Both the position numbers and the translations under genes were made by a program. Below, in pieces: positions 1-7,354 of a stretch of 19,362 nt of DNA. The stretch's first letter is position 1; every line of letters begins with the position of its first letter. The DNA is taken from contig JADJIV010000026.1 of the NCBI GenBank assembly GCA_016706845.1, positions 1 to 19,362 on the forward strand, in the 5' to 3' direction. The notes below the pieces were generated by a model. The model was not told the origin of the DNA and did not search any database. It was given only the letters and a program-made list of their open reading frames with translations. This DNA is from PNOJ01 sp016706845 (GTDB taxonomy: Bacteria; Krumholzibacteriota; Krumholzibacteriia; LZORAL124-64-63).

Positions 1-570
1 AGTCCGCCCCGACGACGAGCAGCCCGTCCTCGCGGATCAGCTTCTCGGATGGCCGACCCGTGCCGCAGGTGGTCCGCGGAGACGCGGATGTTAGCCCGCA
101 CGGCCTGCTGCCGGTTCACCGGCTGGTGCCGCAGCTCCGACGCGAGCAGCGGCGCCGCAAAGGGCTGGATGCGCTCGACGATCGCTTTTTGCAGGTTGTG
201 CAGTGGGCGTCGGGCGGGCGCCCAGGGTCTCGAGCGTGGCCAGGATCGCCCCGCACTCCGAATGCCCGAGCACGACCACCAGGCGCGTGCCGTACTGCTC
301 CGCCGCGAACTCGACGCTGCCGACCTGCGACGGGGCGACGATGTTGCCCGCGACCCTGATGACGAACGGGTCGCCGAGCCCCTGGTCGAAGACGAGCTCC
401 GCCGGCACCCGCGAATCGGAGCAGCCCAGGATGATGGCGTGCGGTTCCTGGCCGGCCGTCAGCTCGAGGCGGCGGGCCTGCCGCACGCGCGGGTCGCAGT
501 TGCGGACCTCGTTCACGAAGCGCCGGTTGCCCTCGCGCAGACGCTCCAGGGCCGCGTGCGCCGTGATCAT
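1..570 (-). CDS. Beta-carbonic anhydrase (3' end outside window, frame interrupted)
   Basis: Interconverts CO2 and bicarbonate using a zinc ion. The zinc and catalytic residues of the beta class are present: Cys50-Ser-Asp52-Ser-Arg54 and His103-x2-Cys106, with the usual GN(I/V) and EFA segments between them. The start ATG at 570 overlaps the stop of the upstream DUF2867 gene by 4 bases (ATGA), so translation is probably coupled. The reading frame changes near 205-210: downstream, another frame continues the family sequence (LHNLQKAIVERIQPF and further). It changes again near 47-50, after which EKLIREDGLLVVGAD continues to the window edge. Because homology resumes each time, these are most likely base-call indels and not decay. 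The gene is cut by the window start. Confidence 0.9.
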
Positions 571-2018
571 CGTCCCGCCTCCTTCTCCCGGAGCGCCGCC
601 TTCGCGATGCCCTTCAGCATGCCGCCGAACACCAGCTGGTGGACCGGGTAGAGCGTGTACCAGTAGATCCGGCCGGGCAAGCCCACCGGATCGAAGATCG
701 CGGTCTGGCGGATCGTCGCGGCCCGGCCGTCGCCCGTGACCTCGAACTCCAGCCACGCCCGCCCGGGCAGCTTCATCTCGGCGGCGAGCCGCAGCCGGCG
801 GCCGGGCTCCAGCGCCTCGACGCGCCACCAGTCGACGGCGCCGCCCACGCGCAACGTCGTCGGCGAGGCCCTCCCCCGCCGGACGTCCACGCCCCCGGCG
901 AGCAGGTCGAGGAACCCCCGCAGCCGCCACAGGGGGTTCCACGCGTACCACCCGCGGCGCCGCCGATCCTCTCGATGGGCGCGAAGGCGGCCGCGGGCGC
1001 CGGCGCACGTCCCTCGTGCGCGAATCGACCAGCCGCGAGCCGAACTGCACGCCGCCCCACGCCGGCGGCGCCTGGCCGGGACAGGGCGTCGGACCAGGCG
1101 CGTCGCCGCGTAGTGGCGCTCCTCGCTGGCGAAGGCCCGGCGCACCGCCTCCTCGACGCCCACCGGCCTCACGGCGAAGGCCGTGAGCGCGGCGGCGTCC
1201 CGGACCACCGTGGGGTGGACGATGCTCTCGATGAGCTTGCGCCCGATCCGCGCGTACAGCGGCGTGACCAGGCCCAGCCACAGGCTGGACAGGTACGGGG
1301 TCAGGACCGGCACCGGGATCATGCGCAGCCGCAGCCCGCGGTGCCGCGCGTAGACGCGCATGATGTCCGCGTAGGACACCCGGTCGGCGCCCCCGATCTC
1401 GTACACGCGGCACGCGGCGACGGGCAGCGCCAGCCCGGCGGCCAGGTAATCCAGCAGGTCGTCGATCGCGATGGGCTGGGCCGGCACCTTGACCCACTTC
1501 GGCGTGATCATGACCGGCAGGCGCTCCACCAGCGAGCGGATCATCTTGAACGACAGGCTCCCGGAGCCGATGACGATCGAGGCGCGGAGCTCCAACACCG
1601 GCACGCCCGACTCCCGCAGGATCCGCCCGACCTCCTGGCGGCTGCGCAGGTGGGGCGACAGCTCCTCCTCCTCGCAGCCCAGACCGCCGAGGTAGATGAT
1701 GCGCTCGACGCCCGCCGCCCGCGCCGCCGCGCCGAAGTTCCGCGCCGCCAGCCGGTCCGCCTCGACGAAGGACCCGCTCGCGCCCATCGAGTGGACCAGG
1801 TAGAAGGCCGCGCGGACCCCGCGCAGGGCGGCGTCGAGGCTCGGCCGGTCCAGGACGTCCCCGGCGACGACCTCCGTCGACGGGCCGACCCGCGGCCGCA
1901 GCGCCTCCGGCCGCCTGGCCAGGCAGCGCAGCCTCAGGCCGCGTTCCTCCAGCAGCTTGAGCAGGCGGCCGCCGACGTAGCCGCTGGCGCCGGTCAGCAG
2001 GACGAGCCCGTCGTTCAC
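567..2018 (-). CDS. SDR-type NAD(P)-binding protein with C-terminal DUF2867 domain
   Basis: The N-terminal half is an atypical short-chain dehydrogenase/NmrA-like Rossmann domain: the dinucleotide-binding motif TGASGYVGG is at residues 9-17, followed by an LARRP segment and VAGDVLD, as in COG0702 proteins. The C-terminal part (about residues 340-480) contains WYAWNPLWRLRG and IYWYTLYPVHQLVF, typical of DUF2867. The substrate is not known for this family. The start is GTG at 2018 and overlaps the pirin stop (GTGA). Between about 950 and 1110 the frame leaves and comes back: one other frame carries GGVQFGSRLVDSRTRDV and the third carries AAAFAPIERIGGAAG, both expected parts of the DUF2867 domain. 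The net frame is preserved, so the 483-residue reading contains a garbled stretch at about residues 305-355. Probable sequence errors. Confidence 0.85.
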   Translation of the reverse strand: MNDGLVLLTGASGYVGGRLLKLLEERGLRLRCLARRPEALRPRVGPSTEVVAGDVLDRPSLDAALRGVRAAFYLVHSMGASGSFVEADRLAARNFGAAARAAGVERIIYLGGLGCEEEELSPHLRSRQEVGRILRESGVPVLELRASIVIGSGSLSFKMIRSLVERLPVMITPKWVKVPAQPIAIDDLLDYLAAGLALPVAACRVYEIGGADRVSYADIMRVYARHRGLRLRMIPVPVLTPYLSSLWLGLVTPLYARIGRKLIESIVHPTVVRDAAALTAFAVRPVGVEEAVRRAFASEERHYAATRLVRRPVPARRRRRGAACSSARGWSIRARGTCAGARGRLRAHREDRRRRGWYAWNPLWRLRGFLDLLAGGVDVRRGRASPTTLRVGGAVDWWRVEALEPGRRLRLAAEMKLPGRAWLEFEVTGDGRAATIRQTAIFDPVGLPGRIYWYTLYPVHQLVFGGMLKGIAKAALREKEAGR

Positions 2019-2713
2019 GCGGGCACCTCGATCAGCACGAAGTCCGCACGCGCGCGCGCCTCGATGGCCAAGGCCCCCGCGGCCCCGATGCGGGCCTGGT
2101 CGTTCGCGTCCAGCTCGCGGCCGTCGACCAGCAGGCGCCCCTCCTTCACGTACAGGAATCTCCGCCTGCCGGCGGCGGCCTCGTGCGTGACGACGCGGCC
2201 GGCCTCCAGATCGCAGCGGTGGATGACCGCGTCGGCGTTCAGGGTGACGGCGCCGGCGTCGCCCCGCCCGGAGGCGACGGCGTGCAGCCGGTTGCGCCGG
2301 TCGTCGGGAGCGAAGGTCCGCTGGTCGTAGGAGGGCGTCTGGCCCCGGCGCTCCGGGAAGATCCAGATCTGATAGAGGTGGCAGGGCTCAGCGCCCAGGT
2401 TGTGCTCGGAGTGTGTCAGCCCCGAGCCGGCCGACATGCGCTGCACGTCGCCAGCTCCGATCACGGCCTGGTTCCCCATGCTGTCCCGGTGGGTCACCTC
2501 GCCCCGCAGGACCAGCGTCACGATCTCCATGTCCCGGTGGGGATGCATCGGGAACCCCGTCCCGGGCGCGACGATGTCGTCGTTGAACACCCGCAGGGAG
2601 CCCCAGCTCACGTTCGAGGGGTCGTGGTAATCGGCGAAGGAAAAGAGCCAGTAGGACTGCAGCCAGCCGACGTCCGAGAAGTGGCGCCGGTCCGCCTTGA
2701 CGATCTCGATCAT
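2015..2713 (-). CDS. Pirin family protein (bicupin)
   Basis: A 232-residue cytosolic bicupin of the pirin/YhhW type. The N-terminal cupin carries the metal-site signature HPHRDMEIVT and the later GSGLTHSEHN motif, which together supply the His/His/His/Glu ligands of pirins. WIFPE and the weaker C-terminal cupin follow. Family members include quercetinases and redox-sensing or regulatory proteins, so the substrate cannot be inferred. The ATG at 2713 overlaps the stop of the CYTH gene by 4 bases (ATGA), and the stop overlaps the next gene's GTG. The reading frame is intact over the full family length, unlike its neighbour downstream. Confidence 0.92.
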   Translation of the reverse strand: MIEIVKADRRHFSDVGWLQSYWLFSFADYHDPSNVSWGSLRVFNDDIVAPGTGFPMHPHRDMEIVTLVLRGEVTHRDSMGNQAVIGAGDVQRMSAGSGLTHSEHNLGAEPCHLYQIWIFPERRGQTPSYDQRTFAPDDRRNRLHAVASGRGDAGAVTLNADAVIHRCDLEAGRVVTHEAAAGRRRFLYVKEGRLLVDGRELDANDQARIGAAGALAIEARARADFVLIEVPA

Positions 2714-3237
2714 GCCGCACCCCCGCCGCGGGCGGCGAGGAGGTCGACGTACGCCCCTTCGACAAGCTGGTCCGCCCGGATGCCCAGCCCGTCCATCAAC
2801 ACGTGCGCCTCGGCGATCCCCGCCGCGGCGTCCTCGTCGAGCCGCAGGACGACCTCCAGCTCCAGGAACTCGCCCAGCCCCTCGACGCGGTCCAGGTGGA
2901 CACGCGTGCGGCCGACCAGGAACACGGTGCGGTGCTTCACGACCCGGCCGGCCTCCCCGTGCGAGTGCGCCAGCAGTTCCCGCAGGGCGCCGGGCTCGGC
3001 GGTCGGCGCGATCAGGTAGGACGACTCCTTGGGGCCCCGCCGGTCGGCGCGGCGGTAGAAGATGAGTTCGCCGCGGTCGTCGGCGAAGGTGCGCAGCTTC
3101 AGCCGGCCGCCCGCGCACCGGAAGAACGTGTCGTCCTGGTCGATCTCCTCGGGACCGCCGGTAGCCAGGGCGGCGACCATCGGCAGCAATTCCGGGAGGA
3201 CCGCGAGGCGGGCCTTGATCTCGATGTTTCGCGCCAT
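2710..3237 (-). CDS. CYTH-domain protein (class IV adenylyl cyclase-like / triphosphate-binding)
   Basis: A 175-residue CYTH-fold protein. It opens with MARNIEIKARL, the first strand bearing the acidic/Lys signature of class IV adenylyl cyclases and thiamine-triphosphatase relatives. Then come the basic strands RLKLRTF and LIFYRRAD, RTVFLVGRTRVHLDRV, and the acidic strand GEFLELEVVL, which together form the triphosphate tunnel. Its reaction (cAMP formation or polyphosphate/NTP hydrolysis) cannot be decided here. Two in-frame ATGs (3240, 3237) and a more distal one (3255) exist. 3237 is chosen because GGAGG lies 6 bases upstream of it. It is the first gene of a four-gene operon with 4-base overlaps. 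Confidence 0.88.
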   Translation of the reverse strand: MARNIEIKARLAVLPELLPMVAALATGGPEEIDQDDTFFRCAGGRLKLRTFADDRGELIFYRRADRRGPKESSYLIAPTAEPGALRELLAHSHGEAGRVVKHRTVFLVGRTRVHLDRVEGLGEFLELEVVLRLDEDAAAGIAEAHVLMDGLGIRADQLVEGAYVDLLAARGGGAA

Positions 3238-3352
3238 CATCCGCCTCCGGTTCATCCAGTTCGAGGGCGGCCGGGGGTACTCCGCACCCGAGAGTGTTCA
3301 CCAATATACTCACATCCGGAGCCGGGCTCCCCCGCGGGGTCCGGTTCCTGCC

Positions 3353-3381
3353 TTGACTTCCCGGCTAAATATCGATAGATT
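3353..3381 (+). promoter_or_regulatory. Sigma-70-type promoter of the perR operon
   Basis: TTGACT at 3353-3358 (5 of 6 matches to the -35 consensus) and TAGATT at 3376-3381 (-10) are separated by exactly 17 bases. The next gene (perR) starts at 3420. The -10 element touches the left arm of an inverted repeat, which fits repression at this promoter. Confidence 0.75.
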
Positions 3382-3410
3382 CCTATCTGATGATGATAAG
3401 CAGATAGGAA
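3380..3410. promoter_or_regulatory. Perfect inverted repeat, likely PerR/Fur-family operator
   Basis: TTCCTATCTG (3380-3389) and CAGATAGGAA (3401-3410) are exact reverse complements with an 11-base spacer (ATGATGATAAG). The repeat overlaps the -10 box and the expected transcription start of perR, 10 bases before its ATG. Operators of Fur-family proteins are AT-rich inverted repeats at such positions. The sequence is not the canonical PerR box, so the assignment rests on location and symmetry. Confidence 0.65.
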
Positions 3411-3419
3411 CAAATCCAC

Positions 3420-3923
3420 ATGATCAGCAACACCAAAATTCAGGGTCGTCTCGAGAGGTTCCAGGCGGCCGCCAAGGCGGCCGGCGTCAAACTGACGCAC
3501 CAGCGCCTGGAGATCTTCCGCGAGGTCGCCGCGAGCCTGGAGCATCCGGACGCCGAGACCGTCTTCCGGGCCGTGAAGACCCGCCTGCCGACGGTGTCGC
3601 TGGACACCGTGTACCGGACGCTCTGGCTGCTGCACGACCTCGGCCTGGTCGCCACGCTGGGGCCGCGCCGCGGGAGCGTGCGCTTCGACGCCAACCTCGA
3701 TCCGCACCACCACTACGTCTGCGTGCGCTGCGGGCTGGCGCGCGACTTCACCAGCGACCGGTTCGACGCGCTGGACATCCCCGACTCCGTGAGTTCGTTC
3801 GGCAGCATCGTCGCCGCGCACGTCGAGGTGCGGGGCGTCTGCCGGGACTGTGCCGCGAAATCCGCCGCGGCTGAGCCCGCCGATCCTTCCCCGCCGGAAC
3901 AGGAAGCGAGGAGAGAGACATGA
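3420..3923 (+). CDS. perR: Fur-family transcriptional regulator, PerR type
   Basis: A 167-residue peroxide-sensing repressor. The winged-helix domain (about residues 10-90) includes LTHQRLEIF and the recognition helix TVSLDTVYRTLWLL. The dimerisation domain holds the structural zinc site Cys101-x2-Cys104 and Cys141-x2-Cys144. The five ligands of the regulatory metal site of Bacillus PerR all have counterparts: His42, Asp90, His96, His98 and Asp109. Position 109 is Asp as in PerR, not Glu as in Fur. Context agrees: its stop overlaps the catalase start (ATGA) and a ferritin-like gene follows. A promoter with an inverted repeat precedes it, suggesting autoregulation. The extra C-terminal tail (after about residue 145) is acidic and rich in Pro/Ala/Glu. 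Confidence 0.92.
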   Translation: MISNTKIQGRLERFQAAAKAAGVKLTHQRLEIFREVAASLEHPDAETVFRAVKTRLPTVSLDTVYRTLWLLHDLGLVATLGPRRGSVRFDANLDPHHHYVCVRCGLARDFTSDRFDALDIPDSVSSFGSIVAAHVEVRGVCRDCAAKSAAAEPADPSPPEQEARRET

Positions 3924-5381
3924 CGAAGAAGAAGAAGCTGACCACCAACGCCGGCGCCCCCGTCGCCGACAACCAGAACATCATGACCGCGGGGCCGCGC
4001 GGCCCGATGCTGCTGCAGGATGTCTGGTTCCTGGAGAAGCTGGCCCACTTCGACCGCGAAGTGATCCCCGAGCGCCGCATGCACGCCAAGGGCTCCGGCG
4101 CCTACGGCACCTTCACCGTCACCCACGACATCACCCGGTACACCCGGGCGAAGCTCTTCGCGTCCGGTCGGCAAGAAGACCGACCTGTTCGTCCGCTTCT
4201 CGACCGTGGCCGGCGAACGCGGCGCGGCCGATGCCGAGCGCGACATCCGCGGCTTCGCGCTCAAGTTCTACACCGAGGAAGGCAACTGGGACCTGGTCGG
4301 CAACAACACGCCGGTCTTCTTCCTGCGCGACCCGCTGAAGTTCCCCGACCTCAACCACGCCGTGAAGCGCGACCCGCGCACCAACCTGCGCAGCGCCCGG
4401 AACAACTGGGACTTCTGGACCTCGCTGCCCGAGGCGCTGCACCAGGTCACCATCACCATGAGCGACCGCGGCATCCCGGCCAGCTACCGCCACATGCACG
4501 GCTTCGGCAGCCACACCTTCAGCTTCCTCAACGCGGCGAACGAGCGCACCTGGGTCAAGTTCCACCTCGTCACCCAGCAGGGCATCAAGAACCTGAGCGA
4601 CGCCGAGGCCGAGGCCGTGATCGGCAAGTGCCGCGAGAGCCACCAGCGCGACCTGTTCGACAGCATCGAGAAGGGCGACTTCCCGCGCTGGAAGCTGTTC
4701 GTCCAGCTGATGCCCGAGCGGGACGCCGCGGCCTGCCCCTACAACCCCTTCGACCTGACCAAGGTCTGGTTCAAGAAGGACTACCCGCTGCACGAGGTGG
4801 GCGTCCTGGAGCTGAACCGCAACCCCGAGAACTACTTCGCCGAGGTGGAGCAGGCGGCCTTCAACCCCGCCAACGTCGTGCCCGGCATCGGCTTCTCGCC
4901 GGACAAGATGCTGCAGGGCCGCCTGTTCTCGTACGGCGACGCCCAGCGCTACCGCCTCGGCGTCAACCACCACCTGATCCCGGTCAACGCGGCGCGCTGC
5001 CCCTTCCACAGCTACCACCGCGACGGGGCCATGCGCGTCGACGGCAACCACGGCGGCACGCTCGGCTACGAGCCCAACAGCTACGGCGAGTGGCAGCAGC
5101 AGCCCGATTTCTCGGAGCCGCCGCTGGCCCTCGACGGGGCCGCCGCCCACTGGAACCACCGCGAGGACGACGACTACTATTCGCAGCCGGGCCTCCTGTT
5201 CCGGCTGATGGCCGCGGCGCAGCGGCAGGCGCTCTTCGAAAACACCGCCCGCGCCATGGGCGACGCGCCCCGCGAGATCAAGCTGCGCCACATCGCCAAC
5301 TGCGCGAAGGCCGACCCGGCCTACGGGGCCGGCGTGGCCGCAGCGCTCGGCATTCCCCCGGGCGAGGCGCCCCGGGACTGA
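3920..5381 (+). CDS. katA: Clade-3 (small-subunit) haem catalase, single frame interruption
   Basis: Disproportionates hydrogen peroxide to water and oxygen. The distal haem histidine is His55 in ERRMHAKGSGAYG; the distal Asn lies in the DLVGNNTPVFF segment; the proximal haem Tyr is in RLFSYGDAQRYRLG. Length, about 486 residues, is typical of KatA-type small catalases without the C-terminal flavodoxin-like domain. The ATG at 3920 overlaps the perR stop by 4 bases. One frame change occurs near 4164-4167, after KLFAS: the following VGKKTDLFVRFSTVAGERG continues in the next frame. The total span of 1,462 bases is one more than a multiple of three, so a single inserted base (a G in the CCGGTCGG stretch) explains it. 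Most likely a sequence error. Confidence 0.93.
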
Positions 5382-5426
5382 CCGCGGACGACGACCGCCG
5401 ACCCAACCACCGAAAGGAAGAAGAAC

Positions 5427-5930
5427 ATGGGAACCAGAGGACGCGAGATCATCGGCATGGACGTCGATCATCTCCTGGACCTGCTCAACCGGGCCTACGC
5501 GAGCGAGTGGCTGGCCTACTACCAGTACTGGCTCGGCGCGAAGCTCATCAAGGGCCCGATGAAGGACGCCGTGGCGGCGGAGCTGAACCTGCACGCCACC
5601 GAGGAACTGAACCACGCCCTCATGCTGTCGGGCCGCATCATCCAGCTCGGCGGCACGCCGGTGCTCACGCCCGAAGGCTGGGCGAAGCTGAGCCCCTGCA
5701 AGTACGACGCGCCCGAGGACCCGTACGTGGCCGTCCTGCTCGACCAGAACATCGAGGGCGAGCAGTGCGCGATCACCACGTACAAGGCCCTGATGGACGC
5801 CACCAAGGACAAGGACATGGTGACCTACAACCTGGCGCTCGCGATCCTCGAGCAGGAGATCGAGCACGAGGAGGACCTGCAGAGCCTGCGGGAGGATCTG
5901 GACCTGATGGTGGTGCGGGGGAGCAAGTAG
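5427..5930 (+). CDS. Ferritin-like di-iron protein (bacterioferritin/DPS-like)
   Basis: A 167-residue four-helix protein that probably oxidises and stores iron, removing Fenton substrates. The di-iron ligand pattern is visible: Glu27, Glu60-x2-His63, Glu110 (or Glu112), and Glu144-x2-His147. Cys91 and Cys114 sit in a loop and in a helix next to the di-iron site. A comparable cysteine pair marks the DPS-like (DPSL, 'thioferritin') branch, which makes this assignment more likely than haem-binding Bfr. AAGGAAG at 5414-5420 is the ribosome binding site. It lies 45 bases after the catalase stop, so it belongs to the perR-catalase operon. Confidence 0.88.
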   Translation: MGTRGREIIGMDVDHLLDLLNRAYASEWLAYYQYWLGAKLIKGPMKDAVAAELNLHATEELNHALMLSGRIIQLGGTPVLTPEGWAKLSPCKYDAPEDPYVAVLLDQNIEGEQCAITTYKALMDATKDKDMVTYNLALAILEQEIEHEEDLQSLREDLDLMVVRGSK

Positions 5931-5981
5931 TCACCGTCCGGTTGCGGAACCGGGGCCGTCGAACCGGCCGGGGAGGTTCTG

Positions 5982-6419
5982 ATGAACCACACGTTCCTGT
6001 ACATCCTGGCGACCGCCGCGACCGTCGCCGTGGTGGCGGCCGCGGCGTTCCTGATCCGCGCCCTGATCCGCCTGCAGCCGCTCATCGAACGGCTGGACGG
6101 CACCGCGCAGTTCCTGGAGACGAGCCGCCCCAAGATCGACCGCATCCTGGACGGCCTGGAAACGGAACTCGTCGAACTGCGCGGCATCAGCGAGAAGTTG
6201 AACCGCATCGCCGGCCACGCCGAGAGCGTGACCACGGGGCTGAAGGTCGCCGTCCAGCCCCTCATCACCGAGGTGTCGGATTTCACCCGCCTGATCGGCC
6301 AGGCGCGCGCGGTCGCGATCGCGGTCAAGACCGGCCTGCTCGCCTGGCGCGACCGCGGCCGGCACGAGGACGCGGACCCGGAGTCCGAAATCGAATACGA
6401 CGAAGAAAGTCGAGGGTGA
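5982..6419 (+). CDS. DUF948-like membrane-anchored coiled-coil protein
   Basis: A 145-residue protein with one N-terminal membrane segment (about residues 5-27). A long amphipathic helix region follows, with repeated Leu/Ile spacing (LQPLIERLDGTAQFLE through VQPLITEVSDFTRLIG), and then an acidic C-terminus (EDADPESEIEYDEE). This is the layout of DUF948 proteins, which have no established biochemical role and are often linked to general stress. A GGGGAGG ribosome binding site precedes the ATG. It is 51 bases after the ferritin-like gene and one base before the YtxH-like gene, so it is probably in the same transcript. Confidence 0.75.
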   Translation: MNHTFLYILATAATVAVVAAAAFLIRALIRLQPLIERLDGTAQFLETSRPKIDRILDGLETELVELRGISEKLNRIAGHAESVTTGLKVAVQPLITEVSDFTRLIGQARAVAIAVKTGLLAWRDRGRHEDADPESEIEYDEESRG

Positions 6420-6420
6420 C

Positions 6421-6720
6421 ATGTCACGCCACACCAACACGCTGCTCGCTTTCGTGCTGGGCGCCGCCGTAGGCGGCATCACGGCGCTCCTGCTGGCTCC
6501 GGACAAGGGCGAGAACACGCGCCGCCGCCTGCGAGACGGCGGCGCCGGCGGGCTTCGCCGCAGCAAGGATGCATTGAACCGGACGGCGGCCTCCCTGGAG
6601 GAGGACGCCCGGGAGAAGGGGCAGAACGTGAGCGACGCGGTCCGCCAGCGGGTGGAGGCGGCTCGCGGTGCGGTCTCCGAAGCCAGAGACGCCTACCGCC
6701 GCGAGATGGACAGGACGTGA
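6421..6720 (+). CDS. YtxH-domain small membrane protein
   Basis: A 99-residue protein with an N-terminal hydrophobic glycine-rich segment (residues 7-25, LLAFVLGAAVGGITALLLAP) ending in the characteristic LLLAPDKGENTRRRL of YtxH proteins. A charged, Ala-rich helix follows, reminiscent of LEA/apolipophorin-like regions. YtxH proteins are general-stress proteins of unknown mechanism. The start follows the DUF948 stop after one base, and these two families commonly sit together. Confidence 0.8.
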   Translation: MSRHTNTLLAFVLGAAVGGITALLLAPDKGENTRRRLRDGGAGGLRRSKDALNRTAASLEEDAREKGQNVSDAVRQRVEAARGAVSEARDAYRREMDRT

Positions 6721-6812
6721 ACGAGGCCGACGGCCGGCGCGCCTCAGCACCCGACAAGGCGAGTTCTCAGAGCGCACCCGATTGACGGGCTGCTCCGCGA
6801 ACCGGGTTGGCC

Positions 6813-7166
6813 TCAGTTCATGAAGCCGACCAGGAGCGTGTGCGCGAGGGCATTCAAACCGGCCGCAGCCAATCCCACCGCGATCACATACCGCCGCCAA
6901 TCCCGCATCCCGGCCGGCTCGCAATTCGCGGTCTGCCCGCCGAGCCGCGCGATGTCGAGGTAGCGCACGACCACCATGCCCGCGGCGACGACCCAGAACA
7001 GGATGTCGAGCGCGGAGAAACGGGCCGTGTCGCCGATCTTGAAGGTCAGGGCGAACAGCAGGGCCGGGCCGACCGCCAGCCAGGACAGGCGGACGATCAC
7101 GCCGAGGCAGCCGGTGGGCTCGGGGGTGGGAACGGGGGAAGAGGACGGAATCCGGGGATCTGCCAT
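6813..7166 (-). CDS. Small three-helix membrane protein, unknown function
   Basis: A 117-residue protein with a Pro/Ser-rich N-terminus (PRIPSSSPVPTPEPTG) and three hydrophobic stretches: VRLSWLAVGPALLFALTF, LDILFWVVAAGMVVVRYLDI and YVIAVGLAAAGLNALAHTLL. The ATG at 7166 is preferred over the one at 7190 because GGAGG lies 5 bases before it. I recognise no family. It is convergent with the YtxH gene and separated from it by 92 bases in which no clear terminator was found. Confidence 0.7.
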   Translation of the reverse strand: MADPRIPSSSPVPTPEPTGCLGVIVRLSWLAVGPALLFALTFKIGDTARFSALDILFWVVAAGMVVVRYLDIARLGGQTANCEPAGMRDWRRYVIAVGLAAAGLNALAHTLLVGFMN

Positions 7167-7354
7167 GTTCGCCTCCAGAGTCGCCCGCATCGCGGACGGC
7201 GACGGGTTTCCCGTCGCTTGCTCTGGATGGCGGCCCGACCATCCCCGATCCTGCTGCGGCCCAGAATAGGCTGCAGCACCCTTCGCTCCGCCGGGATCCG
7301 CTCCCCGCGGGCGACGCCATCGTCGATGGCCAACGTCAGACTACGCAGCGGAAC

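Larger units (their letters stand above)
3238..3419. promoter_or_regulatory. Divergent control region between CYTH and perR operons
   Basis: A 182-base intergenic stretch with both flanking operons reading away from it. It contains a strong rightward promoter and an inverted repeat (listed separately). For the leftward operon only a weak -10 candidate (TATATT on the minus strand, about 3302-3307) with no good -35 was found, so that promoter is unresolved. The perR-proximal 50 bases are much more AT-rich than the surroundings. Confidence 0.6.

Noticed and set aside
639..2330. A 563-residue open frame on the plus strand
   Set aside because: It is antisense to the DUF2867 and pirin genes, has Arg/Pro/Ala/Gln-rich nonsense composition and no domain; long empty frames are expected at this GC content.
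3300..3352. Hairpin-like GGAGCCGGGCTCC and CCGCGG as a terminator or riboswitch
   Set aside because: Short GC palindromes are frequent here, with no T-run and no known riboswitch core; not enough to call.
4131..5867. A 578-residue open frame on the minus strand
   Set aside because: It is antisense to catalase and the ferritin-like gene, both with recognised active-site residues; composition is Val/Leu/Gly/Glu-rich without motifs.
6721..6812. Terminator between convergent YtxH and small membrane protein genes
   Set aside because: Only weak, short GC-rich complementarity was seen and no T-run.
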